DNA of 63,226 nucleotides from an uncultured Alphaproteobacteria bacterium (GTDB taxonomy: Bacteria > Pseudomonadota > Alphaproteobacteria > HIMB59 > GCA-002718135): the NCBI GenBank assembly GCA_902511405.1, contig CABXEZ010000005.1:1-63226 (forward strand), read 5' to 3'. Numbering within the stretch: position 1 is the stretch's first letter; each line of letters starts with the position of its first letter. The notes beneath the pieces are model-generated. The model had not been told where the DNA came from. It made no database searches and worked only from the letters and a program-made list of their open reading frames with translations. Position numbers and translations under genes: made by a program. Below are positions 19,320 to 27,610 of the stretch, piece by piece.

Positions 19320-20196
19320 TTTTTTCTACCCTTCGTAAAAGCATTACTGCAATGGTTGTAACAATTAAACTAATAATCAAAATGATTACTGCTGATGCAG
19401 AGCCTGTGCCAACTTGAAAACTTCTAAATTCAGTTCTGTAAGTAAAATATGCCATCACTTCTGTGGCTATTCCCGGTCCACCACGAGTTGTGACATAAAT
19501 AATATCAAATAGCCGAATACATTCGATTAATCTTAAAACTATTCCTAGTAAAACAAAGCTTAAAATGGATGGTATTTCTATTTTTGTCATTACATGAAAC
19601 CAATTTGCACCATCTATTTTCGCAGCTTCATACTGTTCGTTTGGTACGGTCATTAAACCAGCAAGCAGGAGTATCATCATAAAAGGTGTCCACTGCCAAG
19701 AATTTATAGCAATAATAGAGATTTTAGCTGGTATGGGTTGACCTAAATAAGCAAAGGGTTCAATTCCAAAAAAAGTTTCAAGAATATAACTGAAAATGCC
19801 AAGTGTTGGATTTAAAATATATAAAAAAACTAAACCTACGCAAAGAGGAGTTAACATAATAGGCATGATAGTTACTGTTCTTAAAACATTAGAAATTTTA
19901 AGATGGCGTATTTCAAAAAAAATTTTTGCCATAATAAAACCTAAAATAATCTCAATGGTAATTGAGCTAAAGGCAATCATGAATGTGTTTTTAATTGCAG
20001 TAGGAAAAATATCATCTTCAAATAAAATTATTTGATAGTTTTCCCAACCAATAAAAAATTTCTTATGCATTTTTGTTAATTTTGCTTGAAATAAACTCAA
20101 GTAAACTGAATATAAAAAAGGAAAGATCGAAATTGTTAACAAAAAAAGACAGGTTGGAACAATAAATAGAAGTTTTTCAATTTTTTCTTTATTCAT
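19303..20196 (-). CDS. CUT1 ABC transporter permease (MalF type)
   Basis: A 297-residue permease with six hydrophobic segments and the EAA motif EQYEAAKIDGANWFHVMTKI (about residues 186-205). It also has the characteristic TRGGPGIATEVMAYFTYR segment before the last helix. It follows the binding-protein gene after a stem-loop and overlaps the next permease. As elsewhere in the window, the cognate ATPase must come from another locus. Confidence 0.9.
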   Translation of the reverse strand: MNKEKIEKLLFIVPTCLFLLTISIFPFLYSVYLSLFQAKLTKMHKKFFIGWENYQIILFEDDIFPTAIKNTFMIAFSSITIEIILGFIMAKIFFEIRHLKISNVLRTVTIMPIMLTPLCVGLVFLYILNPTLGIFSYILETFFGIEPFAYLGQPIPAKISIIAINSWQWTPFMMILLLAGLMTVPNEQYEAAKIDGANWFHVMTKIEIPSILSFVLLGIVLRLIECIRLFDIIYVTTRGGPGIATEVMAYFTYRTEFRSFQVGTGSASAVIILIISLIVTTIAVMLLRRVEKNEDFS

Positions 20197-20214
20197 TGGT
20201 TACCTTTAGGAAAA

Positions 20215-20243
20215 TACTTGGGCTTTATTTAAAAGCCCAAGTA
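20215..20243 (-). terminator. Stem-loop between binding protein and permease genes
   Basis: A 12-bp stem TACTTGGGCTTT / AAAGCCCAAGTA-type inverted repeat (20215-20226 with 20232-20243) lies 10 bp after the binding-protein stop. In transcript orientation it is followed by TTTTCC, so the U tract is short. It probably stabilises the upstream message or terminates it partially. Confidence 0.7.
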
Positions 20244-20253
20244 ATGTTAATTA

Positions 20254-21591
20254 TTAATTAATATATCCCTCTGATTTTAGGAGTCTATCAATTTTTTTAT
20301 TAGCCGTATCCATTGCCTCTTGAGCTGTAGATTCACCAGTAAGAGCTTTGTTCACTTCTATTCCTAGTGTTTCAATTAACTCAAATGTTAGAGCATGTCT
20401 TGGGCGCAGCTCTTGCCAAGCTCTTAAGCTTGATTCATATAGAACTGGTGTCCAAGGTTGTTCAGCATTTATCTGAGGATCATTCATTGCTGAATGTCTG
20501 CTAGGAGGAGCTCCCATTAGAACCCACTCTCTGTGGATTTCTGGACTTGCAAACCATTTTAAATAATCCCAAGCAGCTTGTCTATTTTTAGAATGCTTAT
20601 TGACACAAGCAATCCATCCTCCAACTGGTGGAACTGATTCTGCACCCTCAGCATGAGGAAATAATGCTACATCAAATTTTCCCATGACCTTACTAATTTC
20701 AGGATCATTGAAAAGAGGTGTTCTTACAGACCAGTTATTGATCATAGCAACTTTTCCTTGAGTAAACGCTTTTGCTCTTTCATCCCAAGCATATTGCTCT
20801 ACTCCTGGAGGCATGTAATTTACCATTTCTTGCATCCATTCAATAAATGCTACTGATTCTGGAGAATTATAAAGCCCTCTCTGATCAGCATAAGCATCTG
20901 GTGAACCTGGATAGTTACTTTCCCAAGGTTGTGCACCAGCAGAATAAATCCACTCATAGTATTGTTGACCAGCAGCACTACCACGTGCCATATTCATTGC
21001 ATAACCACCTTCTAATTCTGGATATTTTGGATTATCTTTGAATAATTTTGCAGCTGCCATTACATCATCAAATGTTTCAGGAACCGCTAAACCTTCTGCT
21101 TCAAATAAATCTTTTCTGTAGTGAAGCATATGCCAATAGCCACCAAAAGGTAGACACATTTTTTTACCATCCCATATTGCTTGTCCAGCAAAAGAGTCAA
21201 TATAATCATCCCAAGCTATAACTGATTTATCTGTTCCTTCTGCAGTCCAGATATCTTCAACTGGTTCAATACAATCAGCTTCAACAAATTCACCAATCCA
21301 AATACCATCAATGAATAAGACATCATAAGATCCGTCTTGTTGTGAACACGCAACAATTTGTTTTTCATGAAGTCCATCATATCCAAAACCTTCTACTGTT
21401 ACGGTCGCACCAGTTGCAGTTTCAAATTGTGGTGATATTTCTTTAACAGCATCAATGTACGGATCCATAATTGATTGGACCTTTAAATCGACTCCACTGT
21501 GATCTCCAAGTTCACTTCCCCAATCTACAGCCATTAAGCTATTTATTGGAAGAAATGTTAAAGTACATATTAAAAAAAATTTTCTTAACAT
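20254..21591 (-). CDS. CUT1 ABC transporter substrate-binding protein
   Basis: A 445-residue family 1 solute-binding protein. It has a signal peptide (MLRKFFLICTLTFLPINSLMA, cut before VDWGSE), an N-terminal ATGATVTVEGFGYDGLHEKQ segment, LPFGGYWHMLHYRKDLFEA near residue 150, and aromatic pocket residues. It is the first gene of a seven-gene operon running binding protein, two permeases, SorC, SDR and mannitol dehydrogenase. It is divergent from a polyol dehydrogenase gene. Low lysine and high glycine/alanine relative to neighbours fits an abundant periplasmic protein. The ligand is probably a polyol (arabitol, xylitol, mannitol or sorbitol), inferred from the neighbours. Confidence 0.88.
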   Translation of the reverse strand: MLRKFFLICTLTFLPINSLMAVDWGSELGDHSGVDLKVQSIMDPYIDAVKEISPQFETATGATVTVEGFGYDGLHEKQIVACSQQDGSYDVLFIDGIWIGEFVEADCIEPVEDIWTAEGTDKSVIAWDDYIDSFAGQAIWDGKKMCLPFGGYWHMLHYRKDLFEAEGLAVPETFDDVMAAAKLFKDNPKYPELEGGYAMNMARGSAAGQQYYEWIYSAGAQPWESNYPGSPDAYADQRGLYNSPESVAFIEWMQEMVNYMPPGVEQYAWDERAKAFTQGKVAMINNWSVRTPLFNDPEISKVMGKFDVALFPHAEGAESVPPVGGWIACVNKHSKNRQAAWDYLKWFASPEIHREWVLMGAPPSRHSAMNDPQINAEQPWTPVLYESSLRAWQELRPRHALTFELIETLGIEVNKALTGESTAQEAMDTANKKIDRLLKSEGYIN

Positions 21592-21662
21592 TTAATAACC
21601 TCCCGTTATCTATTTAAACTCGTAATTTATTTCATAAAAAGAAATTTTTTACAACAAAATAT

Positions 21663-21695
21663 TGTAATTAATTACATATAATGTAAATTATTACA
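21663..21695. promoter_or_regulatory. Tandem 14-bp palindromic operators between divergent module C operons
   Basis: TGTAATTAATTACA (21663-21676, perfect palindrome) and TGTAAATTATTACA (21682-21695) start 19 bp apart in the 123-bp divergent region between the binding-protein gene and the polyol dehydrogenase gene. The layout equals that at 10774-10806 with a related core (TGNAATTAATTNCA). They are likely sites for the local SorC regulator acting on both promoters. Confidence 0.62.
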
Positions 21696-21714
21696 ATTAT
21701 TTGAAAATAAATAT

Positions 21715-22740
21715 ATGAAAGCACTTGTTTTAGAAAAAAAACTACAGTTATCTCTTAGAGATATTGATTTACCAACAGAGGTAAAATCAAGGGATGTAAA
21801 AATAAAAATGAACACAGTGGGTATTTGTGGAAGTGATGTTCATTATTATACACATGGAAAAATTGGACCATTTGTTGTCAAAGAACCTATGGTTTTAGGT
21901 CATGAAGGATCAGGTATAGTAATAGAAACTGGAAGTGAAGTATCTAGTCTTAAAGTTGGAGACAGAGTATGTATTGAACCTGGTGTTCCAGATGTGAATT
22001 CAAAAGAGTATATGAAAGGAATTTATAACCTTGATCCAAAGCTTACATTTTGGGCAACTCCGCCTCATCATGGCTGTTTAACTCCAGAAGTTGTTTTTCC
22101 ATCAAACTTTGTTTTTAAATTACCAGATAATGTTTCTTATGCTGAAGGAGCAATGATTGAGCCTCTTGCTGTTGGGCTTCAAGCTGCAGAAAAGGCTAAA
22201 ATTATTCCAGGCGAAAATGCACTAGTGATGGGCTGTGGTCCTATTGGTTTAGTTATTGCTTTAACAGCATTAGCTAGTGGATGCTGTAAAGTTTTTATTG
22301 CTGATATTGTTAAAGAAAAATTAAGAATGTGTGACAATTTTGAAAATTTAATTCCAATTGATTTAGTTAATGAAAATCCAATAGACATAATAAAAAAACA
22401 TACTGATGATTGGGGTACTAATATTATTTTTGAAGCATCAGGAGCAACGAAAGCTTATGATATTATATTTGATTCTATTTGTCCTGCAGGTAAAGTAGTC
22501 ATTGTAGGTAATCCTATGAGTGCAATTCCAATGGATTTTGCTACTTTGTTAACAAAAGAAATTGAAATTAAGACAATCTTTAGATATGCACACCAATATG
22601 ACAGAGCAATTAGTTTGTTATCTAGTAAAAAGATTAATGTTAAACCTATGATTACCGACACAGTAGCTTTTGATGATAGTATTAAAGCTTTTGAAAGAGC
22701 TGCTAGAAATCTACCAGAAGATGTAAAAAATCCAAATTAA
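21715..22740 (+). CDS. Sorbitol/xylitol dehydrogenase-type zinc-dependent alcohol dehydrogenase
   Basis: A 341-residue medium-chain zinc dehydrogenase. The catalytic-zinc motif is GICGSDVHYYTHGKIG (about 37-52), with GHEGSGIV and IEPLAVGLQA. The Rossmann loop is VMGCGPIGLVIAL near residue 170. The structural-zinc cysteines are absent, as in sorbitol dehydrogenases. It is the first gene of an operon with an epimerase and a GMC oxidoreductase. It is the intact paralogue of the frameshifted 14217-15261 gene. Likely reaction: NAD-dependent oxidation of xylitol, sorbitol or arabitol to a ketose, which the nearby xylulokinase could use if the product is D-xylulose. Confidence 0.9.
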   Translation: MKALVLEKKLQLSLRDIDLPTEVKSRDVKIKMNTVGICGSDVHYYTHGKIGPFVVKEPMVLGHEGSGIVIETGSEVSSLKVGDRVCIEPGVPDVNSKEYMKGIYNLDPKLTFWATPPHHGCLTPEVVFPSNFVFKLPDNVSYAEGAMIEPLAVGLQAAEKAKIIPGENALVMGCGPIGLVIALTALASGCCKVFIADIVKEKLRMCDNFENLIPIDLVNENPIDIIKKHTDDWGTNIIFEASGATKAYDIIFDSICPAGKVVIVGNPMSAIPMDFATLLTKEIEIKTIFRYAHQYDRAISLLSSKKINVKPMITDTVAFDDSIKAFERAARNLPEDVKNPN

Positions 22741-22743
22741 ACT

Positions 22744-23598
22744 ATGAATAAGATTGGTGTACACGCTTTAACATTCATTGGGGATATTGAAAATCATAGC
22801 ATTGAAAGCTGTCTTTCAAGAGTTGCAAAAATTGGCTATGATGTGATGGAGTTACCTCTACTAAATCCTGATGCTCTAGATACGAATTTTGTATCAAAGA
22901 CCTATGAAAAATTTAATATTGAACCAACGGTATCTCTTGGCTTAAGTTTTAAGACTGATATTGCTTCTGAAGATCAAGATAGGGTTAATGCAGGACGTGA
23001 ACTTTTATTTAAAGCACTTGAAAAAACAATAGATGTAGGATCTTCAAATTTATGTGGTGTAATTCATTCAGCACTTCAAAAAAATGAAGCTCCTAAAACT
23101 AAAAGAGGGTATGAAAATTCTTTATCAGTGATTAGAGATCTTGCTGAAGAAGCAAATAAGAATAATGTTATATTAAGCCTTGAAGTAGTTAATAGATATG
23201 AGACTAATATTATGAATACGGCACAAGATGCTCTAGATTATATTAGCGATCTTGGGGTACCAAATGTTAAGGTTCATCTTGATACTTATCATATGAACAT
23301 TGAAGAAAATAATTATTCAGAACCAATAAAATTAATTGGAAAAGATAACTTAGGAATGTTTCATTTTGGTGAAAACCACAGAGGCTATCTCGGAAGTGGT
23401 CATATTAACTTTGATGAGACTTTTAAAAGCCTGAAAGAAATAAATTATTCAGGAATAATTACTTTTGAATCTTTTTCATCTGAAGTTGTTGATCCAGTTC
23501 TATCAAACACCTTGGCAGTTTGGAGAAACTTGTGGAGTGATAGTGATGATTTAGCAAGTGAGTCACTAAAATTTATTAAAAGTGGACTACAAAGTTAA
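22744..23598 (+). CDS. Sugar (ketose) 3-epimerase-like TIM barrel protein
   Basis: A 284-residue xylose-isomerase-like TIM barrel resembling D-tagatose/D-psicose 3-epimerases. The four metal/catalytic residues expected for that family are visible in order: Glu in LSLEVVNRYET, Asp in VHLDTYHMN, His in FGENHRG and Glu in ITFESFSS. It starts 3 bp after the polyol dehydrogenase stop, so it probably isomerises the ketose that enzyme produces. Hydroxypyruvate isomerase or IolE-type activity is less likely given the NRYET and NHRG context. Confidence 0.82.
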   Translation: MNKIGVHALTFIGDIENHSIESCLSRVAKIGYDVMELPLLNPDALDTNFVSKTYEKFNIEPTVSLGLSFKTDIASEDQDRVNAGRELLFKALEKTIDVGSSNLCGVIHSALQKNEAPKTKRGYENSLSVIRDLAEEANKNNVILSLEVVNRYETNIMNTAQDALDYISDLGVPNVKVHLDTYHMNIEENNYSEPIKLIGKDNLGMFHFGENHRGYLGSGHINFDETFKSLKEINYSGIITFESFSSEVVDPVLSNTLAVWRNLWSDSDDLASESLKFIKSGLQS

Positions 23599-23634
23599 TA
23601 TTCATTATTCATATTTAAATTTATAAATTTTAAG

Positions 23635-25233
23635 ATGAAAACATATGATTTTATAATAGTTGGTGGAGGAACTTCAGGTACTGTAACAGCAGAAAAATTG
23701 ATTAAAAATGGTCATTCAGTATTAATTATTGAAGAAGGAAAAAAAAATAATAATCCATTATTAAGTATGCCTGCTGGGTGGATACCAATGCTAGATGGTA
23801 GTCCTTATTTAAAATTTTATAAATCAATTCCACAACCTCAGCTTGGAAATAGACAGCATGATATTGCGCAAGCAAAAGTACTCGGTGGTGGATCAAGCAT
23901 AAATGGGATGGTGTATATGAGGGGAAAACCATCTGATTATGATAGGTGGGTTGAAGCAACTGGAGATAGTAGATGGGGATGGGATTCTTTGAATGCTAAT
24001 TATGTAAAACTTGAAAATAATCAAAGGCTAGCTGGAAAATATCATGGAACAGAAGGGCCTATAAAAGTATCTGATCCTGGTTATGTAGCAGAAGGTTCAA
24101 ATTTATATATCAAAACAATGCAAAAACTTGGCTTGCCTTATAATAGAGATTTTAATGATGGCAGTCAGTACGGTGTAGGCCTTATGCAATATACAATTGG
24201 AAATGGCAAAAGATGCGATACCATTTCTTCACTCATAGAACCAATAATGCATAATAAGAAACTAAATATAAAACTCAATACGGTAGTTACAAAATTAATA
24301 ATTGAAAATAAAAAAGCCATTGGAGTTGAAACAGTATCAAATGGGAGGTATGAAAAAATATTTGGAAAAGAAATAATTCTTACAGCTGGAGCACTCGTAA
24401 CACCAAAAATCTTAATGCACTCGGGTATTGGTGAAGCAAAGTTATTAAAAAATTTTGATATTAAAGTTGAAGAGAATTTAATTGGGGTTGGAAGAAATCT
24501 TCAGGATCATCATGAAGTTCCATTTGTTGCAAGAGCTAAATCAGGGTTTGGTTATTTCAAACAAAATAAAGGGTTTCGTATGATTAGAAACGGGATTCAA
24601 TATTTATTATTTAAATCTGGCCCTGTCACATCAAATGGTGTTGATTGCTGTTCTTTTCTTAACCCAGAAAATCTTCAAGATCAAAATGATCCTAAAATCA
24701 AATTATATTGTGTTCAAATAATGTACACCGATAGAGATACTAAAGGCATCAAACCTGATCACGGTGTTACACTTACCTCATGCATAATGAATCCAAAATC
24801 TAGAGGAGATGTCAAAATTAAATCGTCAAACCCATTAGATCTCCCAGATATCAATCCAAATTTTCTCAGCAATCAAGATGATATCAACACATTATTGGCA
24901 AGTGTTAAATTAGCTAGAGAAGTAATTAAGACAAAACCATTATCAGATATAATTTTAGAAGAGGTACTACCTGGGAAAAATATTAGCGATGATAATTCAT
25001 TAATTAATTATTGTAAAAAAACAATTAAAACAAACTGGCACCCTGTAGGTACTTGTAAAATGGGAAGAGAAAACGACCCAATGGCTGTTTTAAATTCTAA
25101 GCTTCAAGTTAAAGGTATTGATAACTTGAGAGTTTTTGATGTTTCAATGATGCCAAATATTGTCGCCGCTAATACCAATGCTCCTGCAATGGCAATAGCT
25201 GATAAGGCTACAGAAATTATGCTAAAAGAGTAG
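23635..25233 (+). CDS. GMC-family FAD oxidoreductase (paralogue of 7289-8905)
   Basis: A 532-residue GMC oxidoreductase with FAD-binding DFIIVGGGTSGTVTAE at the N-terminus. Signature 1 is AKVLGGGSSINGMVYMRG (near 82-99) and signature 2 is GALVTPKILMHSG. The active-site His is in NWHPVGTCKMG, and the final NTNAPAMAIADKA segment follows. It closes the plus-strand operon after the dehydrogenase and epimerase. Its 3' end overlaps the convergent xylulokinase by 17 bp. It probably oxidises a sugar alcohol or sugar, passing electrons to a quinone or oxygen. The exact substrate is not readable. Confidence 0.9.
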   Translation: MKTYDFIIVGGGTSGTVTAEKLIKNGHSVLIIEEGKKNNNPLLSMPAGWIPMLDGSPYLKFYKSIPQPQLGNRQHDIAQAKVLGGGSSINGMVYMRGKPSDYDRWVEATGDSRWGWDSLNANYVKLENNQRLAGKYHGTEGPIKVSDPGYVAEGSNLYIKTMQKLGLPYNRDFNDGSQYGVGLMQYTIGNGKRCDTISSLIEPIMHNKKLNIKLNTVVTKLIIENKKAIGVETVSNGRYEKIFGKEIILTAGALVTPKILMHSGIGEAKLLKNFDIKVEENLIGVGRNLQDHHEVPFVARAKSGFGYFKQNKGFRMIRNGIQYLLFKSGPVTSNGVDCCSFLNPENLQDQNDPKIKLYCVQIMYTDRDTKGIKPDHGVTLTSCIMNPKSRGDVKIKSSNPLDLPDINPNFLSNQDDINTLLASVKLAREVIKTKPLSDIILEEVLPGKNISDDNSLINYCKKTIKTNWHPVGTCKMGRENDPMAVLNSKLQVKGIDNLRVFDVSMMPNIVAANTNAPAMAIADKATEIMLKE

Positions 25234-26701
25234 GAGCAATTTTTTTATTTGAAGAATATAAATCTTTCCAAATTTTATATCTCTTTTTTAAAAGATCAAT
25301 GCTATCAAATTGAGGTTTATATTCTTTACTAATTTTAATTTCTTTAATTATATTGTTTTGATCTTGTATATTTTTATCGACATGCATTGCTAGTCTGGCT
25401 ACACCTAAAGCTGCCCCATATTCACTTTGATCACAAACACTTAAATTTCTTTCTAACAAAGAAGCAATTAGCTCAATCCAAAAAGAACTTCTCGACCCTC
25501 CCCCAACCATGAATATTTTATCAAAGTTATCATTTACTTTTAAGATTGAGTTAACACCATCAAGAATTCCAAAACTAACACCCTCAATAACTGCGTATTG
25601 CATATTAGTTGCATCAGTGGTTGTTTTCATTGCATGAAATGATCCTCTAATGTGTGGATCATTATGCGGTGTTCTTTCTCCAGATAAGTAAGGTAGAAAA
25701 AAAGATGAATTTGACACTAAGCTTGGATCATTAAAATATTTTTCAACATTTTTAAGAGTATCTGTAATAGATGTATTTGTTATCGAGCAAATCCAATCCA
25801 AACAATTACTTGCGCTTAACATTACTGACATTAAATGCCATTTATTCGGTAAACAATGACAAAATGAGTGAACAGCATCACCTGTATTACTTAAAAAATT
25901 TTGTGTTGGTGTAAAAAAAACTCCAGAAGTACCAAGAGAAATAAATGATTGTTTTTGATTAATAATTCCCATGCCTGCTGCTGCTGCCGCATTATCACCA
26001 GCACCTCCAACTACAATCACATTATTTTTAAAACTAAATTTTTCTTTAATACTATTTTTTAAGTTTCCAGTTTCTTGATTTCCTTCTACAAGTGTTGGCA
26101 TATGGTTTATATCTAAATCTGAACAAGATAATAATTTTTCTGACCATTTTCTCTCCTTAACATCTAACCACAGTGTTCCAGAAGCATCAGACATTTCAGA
26201 ATAATATTCACCAGTTAAGTAAAAACGTAAATAATCTTTTGGTAATAAAACTTTAGAAATTTTTTTAAAACTTTCTATTTCATTATTTTTTAACCAATTT
26301 ATTTTTGGTGCAGTAAAACCTGGCATAGTAATATTTCCTGAGATTGATCGAACATCAAAACCTTGATTTTCAAATTCTTCACATTCTTTATGTGATCTTG
26401 TATCATTCCATAGAATGCATGGTCTGATAACATTACCTGAACTATCAATAAGTGTAGCCCCGTGCATATGACCAGAAATTCCAATAGAAATTGTTTCTGC
26501 AAATGCTTTTGGTTTTTTTGATTTTAAGCTCTCAAGACACTTAAGAGTAGCATTGATCCACTCCTCCGGATTTTGTTCACTATATCCGTCTTTAGGATTT
26601 TGTACTGTAAGAGGAGAATCTGAAGTCGCTAAGATATTTTGCTCATGATCTACAAGGATCATTTTTACTGAAGATGTACCTAAATCTATTCCAATAAACA
26701 T
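25217..26701 (-). CDS. xylB: Xylulokinase
   Basis: A 494-residue FGGY kinase that looks like XylB throughout. It has FIGIDLGTSSVKMILVD at the N-terminus and SGHMHGATLIDSSG near residue 76, and the phosphate-binding segment AGDNAAAAAGMG is followed by SLGTSGVFF. The C-terminal GGGSRSSFWIELIASLL precedes GAALGVARLA. It phosphorylates D-xylulose to feed the pentose phosphate pathway, consistent with the upstream xylitol/arabitol-type dehydrogenase. It is convergent with, and overlaps by 17 bp, the GMC gene. Confidence 0.9.
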   Translation of the reverse strand: MFIGIDLGTSSVKMILVDHEQNILATSDSPLTVQNPKDGYSEQNPEEWINATLKCLESLKSKKPKAFAETISIGISGHMHGATLIDSSGNVIRPCILWNDTRSHKECEEFENQGFDVRSISGNITMPGFTAPKINWLKNNEIESFKKISKVLLPKDYLRFYLTGEYYSEMSDASGTLWLDVKERKWSEKLLSCSDLDINHMPTLVEGNQETGNLKNSIKEKFSFKNNVIVVGGAGDNAAAAAGMGIINQKQSFISLGTSGVFFTPTQNFLSNTGDAVHSFCHCLPNKWHLMSVMLSASNCLDWICSITNTSITDTLKNVEKYFNDPSLVSNSSFFLPYLSGERTPHNDPHIRGSFHAMKTTTDATNMQYAVIEGVSFGILDGVNSILKVNDNFDKIFMVGGGSRSSFWIELIASLLERNLSVCDQSEYGAALGVARLAMHVDKNIQDQNNIIKEIKISKEYKPQFDSIDLLKKRYKIWKDLYSSNKKIAPTLLA

Positions 26702-26741
26702 AATCTTTTATTTATTTATAAAGAATTAAAAAGTCTATTAG

Positions 26742-27605
26742 TTAATACTGCTCTTTTACAGACAAAGTGTAAATTCCTGAAATAGTAATAACTAAAGCTC
26801 CTATCAAAGTTGGGATATCCGGAAAATCACCATAAAAGATATAACCAAGAATAATTGCCCAAAAGATTAACGTATAATGAAATGGCTGAATTATTCCTGC
26901 TCTCGCCATACTCAATGCAATAATTTGAAAATATAAACCTAAAGAGAAAAAGATCCCAATCGCAATGAAAAATATTAAAGAGTAATCCATCAAAGGCTGC
27001 CAAAAATTATACCCTATAATACCCATTAATATTATACCGACGATGGAAGTATAAAATAAAGACGTTTCTGTAGAATCTTTTTCTGAAGCCTTTCTTGTTA
27101 CTATTTGATAAATGCTAAGGAAAAAAGCGCCTGCAAGTGGTATTAACGATTTAGGATCAAAAATAGATAACCCTGGCCTCATAATAATTAATACACCAAT
27201 AAAACCAATAAAAATAGCAATCCATGTTTTTAAAGAAACATGCTCTCTTAATATTATTGCTGATAAAGCCACGACTAAGACTGGAGTAAGTGATGCTATA
27301 CTATGAGCATCTGCTAATGATAAATAGCGAAAAGATAGAATAAAACATGCTGACTCTATAATAGACAGGACACTTCGGAGAAGTTGGATTTTTATATTAC
27401 CTGATTTGTAAAATGAATAGTTCTTTTTTCGTTGGGACTCAATTAAAGATAAAAATAATACAAAACAATATTTTATTAATAATAATTGAAAAACTGAATG
27501 ATAAATAATAGCAGTTTTTTGAACGGCATCTAATAAAGAAAAAGAAAAATAAGCCATCACGGCAAATAACATCCCTAAACTTTCTATTGATTTAAATTTA
27601 AACAA
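26742..27605 (-). CDS. DMT-superfamily (EamA) transporter
   Basis: A 287-residue inner-membrane protein with about ten hydrophobic segments in two EamA repeats. The first repeat contains SLTPVLVVALSAIILREHVS (about 104-123) and GFIGVLIIMRPG. The second contains GIIQPFHYTLIFWAIILGYI followed by GDFPDIPTLIGALVITISGIY. These are hallmark ends of the paired EamA domains. It lies 5 bp from the serine hydrolase gene and is probably co-transcribed with it. Substrate (metabolite or amino-acid efflux, or nucleoside-like uptake) is unknown. Confidence 0.85.
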   Translation of the reverse strand: MFKFKSIESLGMLFAVMAYFSFSLLDAVQKTAIIYHSVFQLLLIKYCFVLFLSLIESQRKKNYSFYKSGNIKIQLLRSVLSIIESACFILSFRYLSLADAHSIASLTPVLVVALSAIILREHVSLKTWIAIFIGFIGVLIIMRPGLSIFDPKSLIPLAGAFFLSIYQIVTRKASEKDSTETSLFYTSIVGIILMGIIGYNFWQPLMDYSLIFFIAIGIFFSLGLYFQIIALSMARAGIIQPFHYTLIFWAIILGYIFYGDFPDIPTLIGALVITISGIYTLSVKEQY

Positions 27606-27610
27606 AGGAT

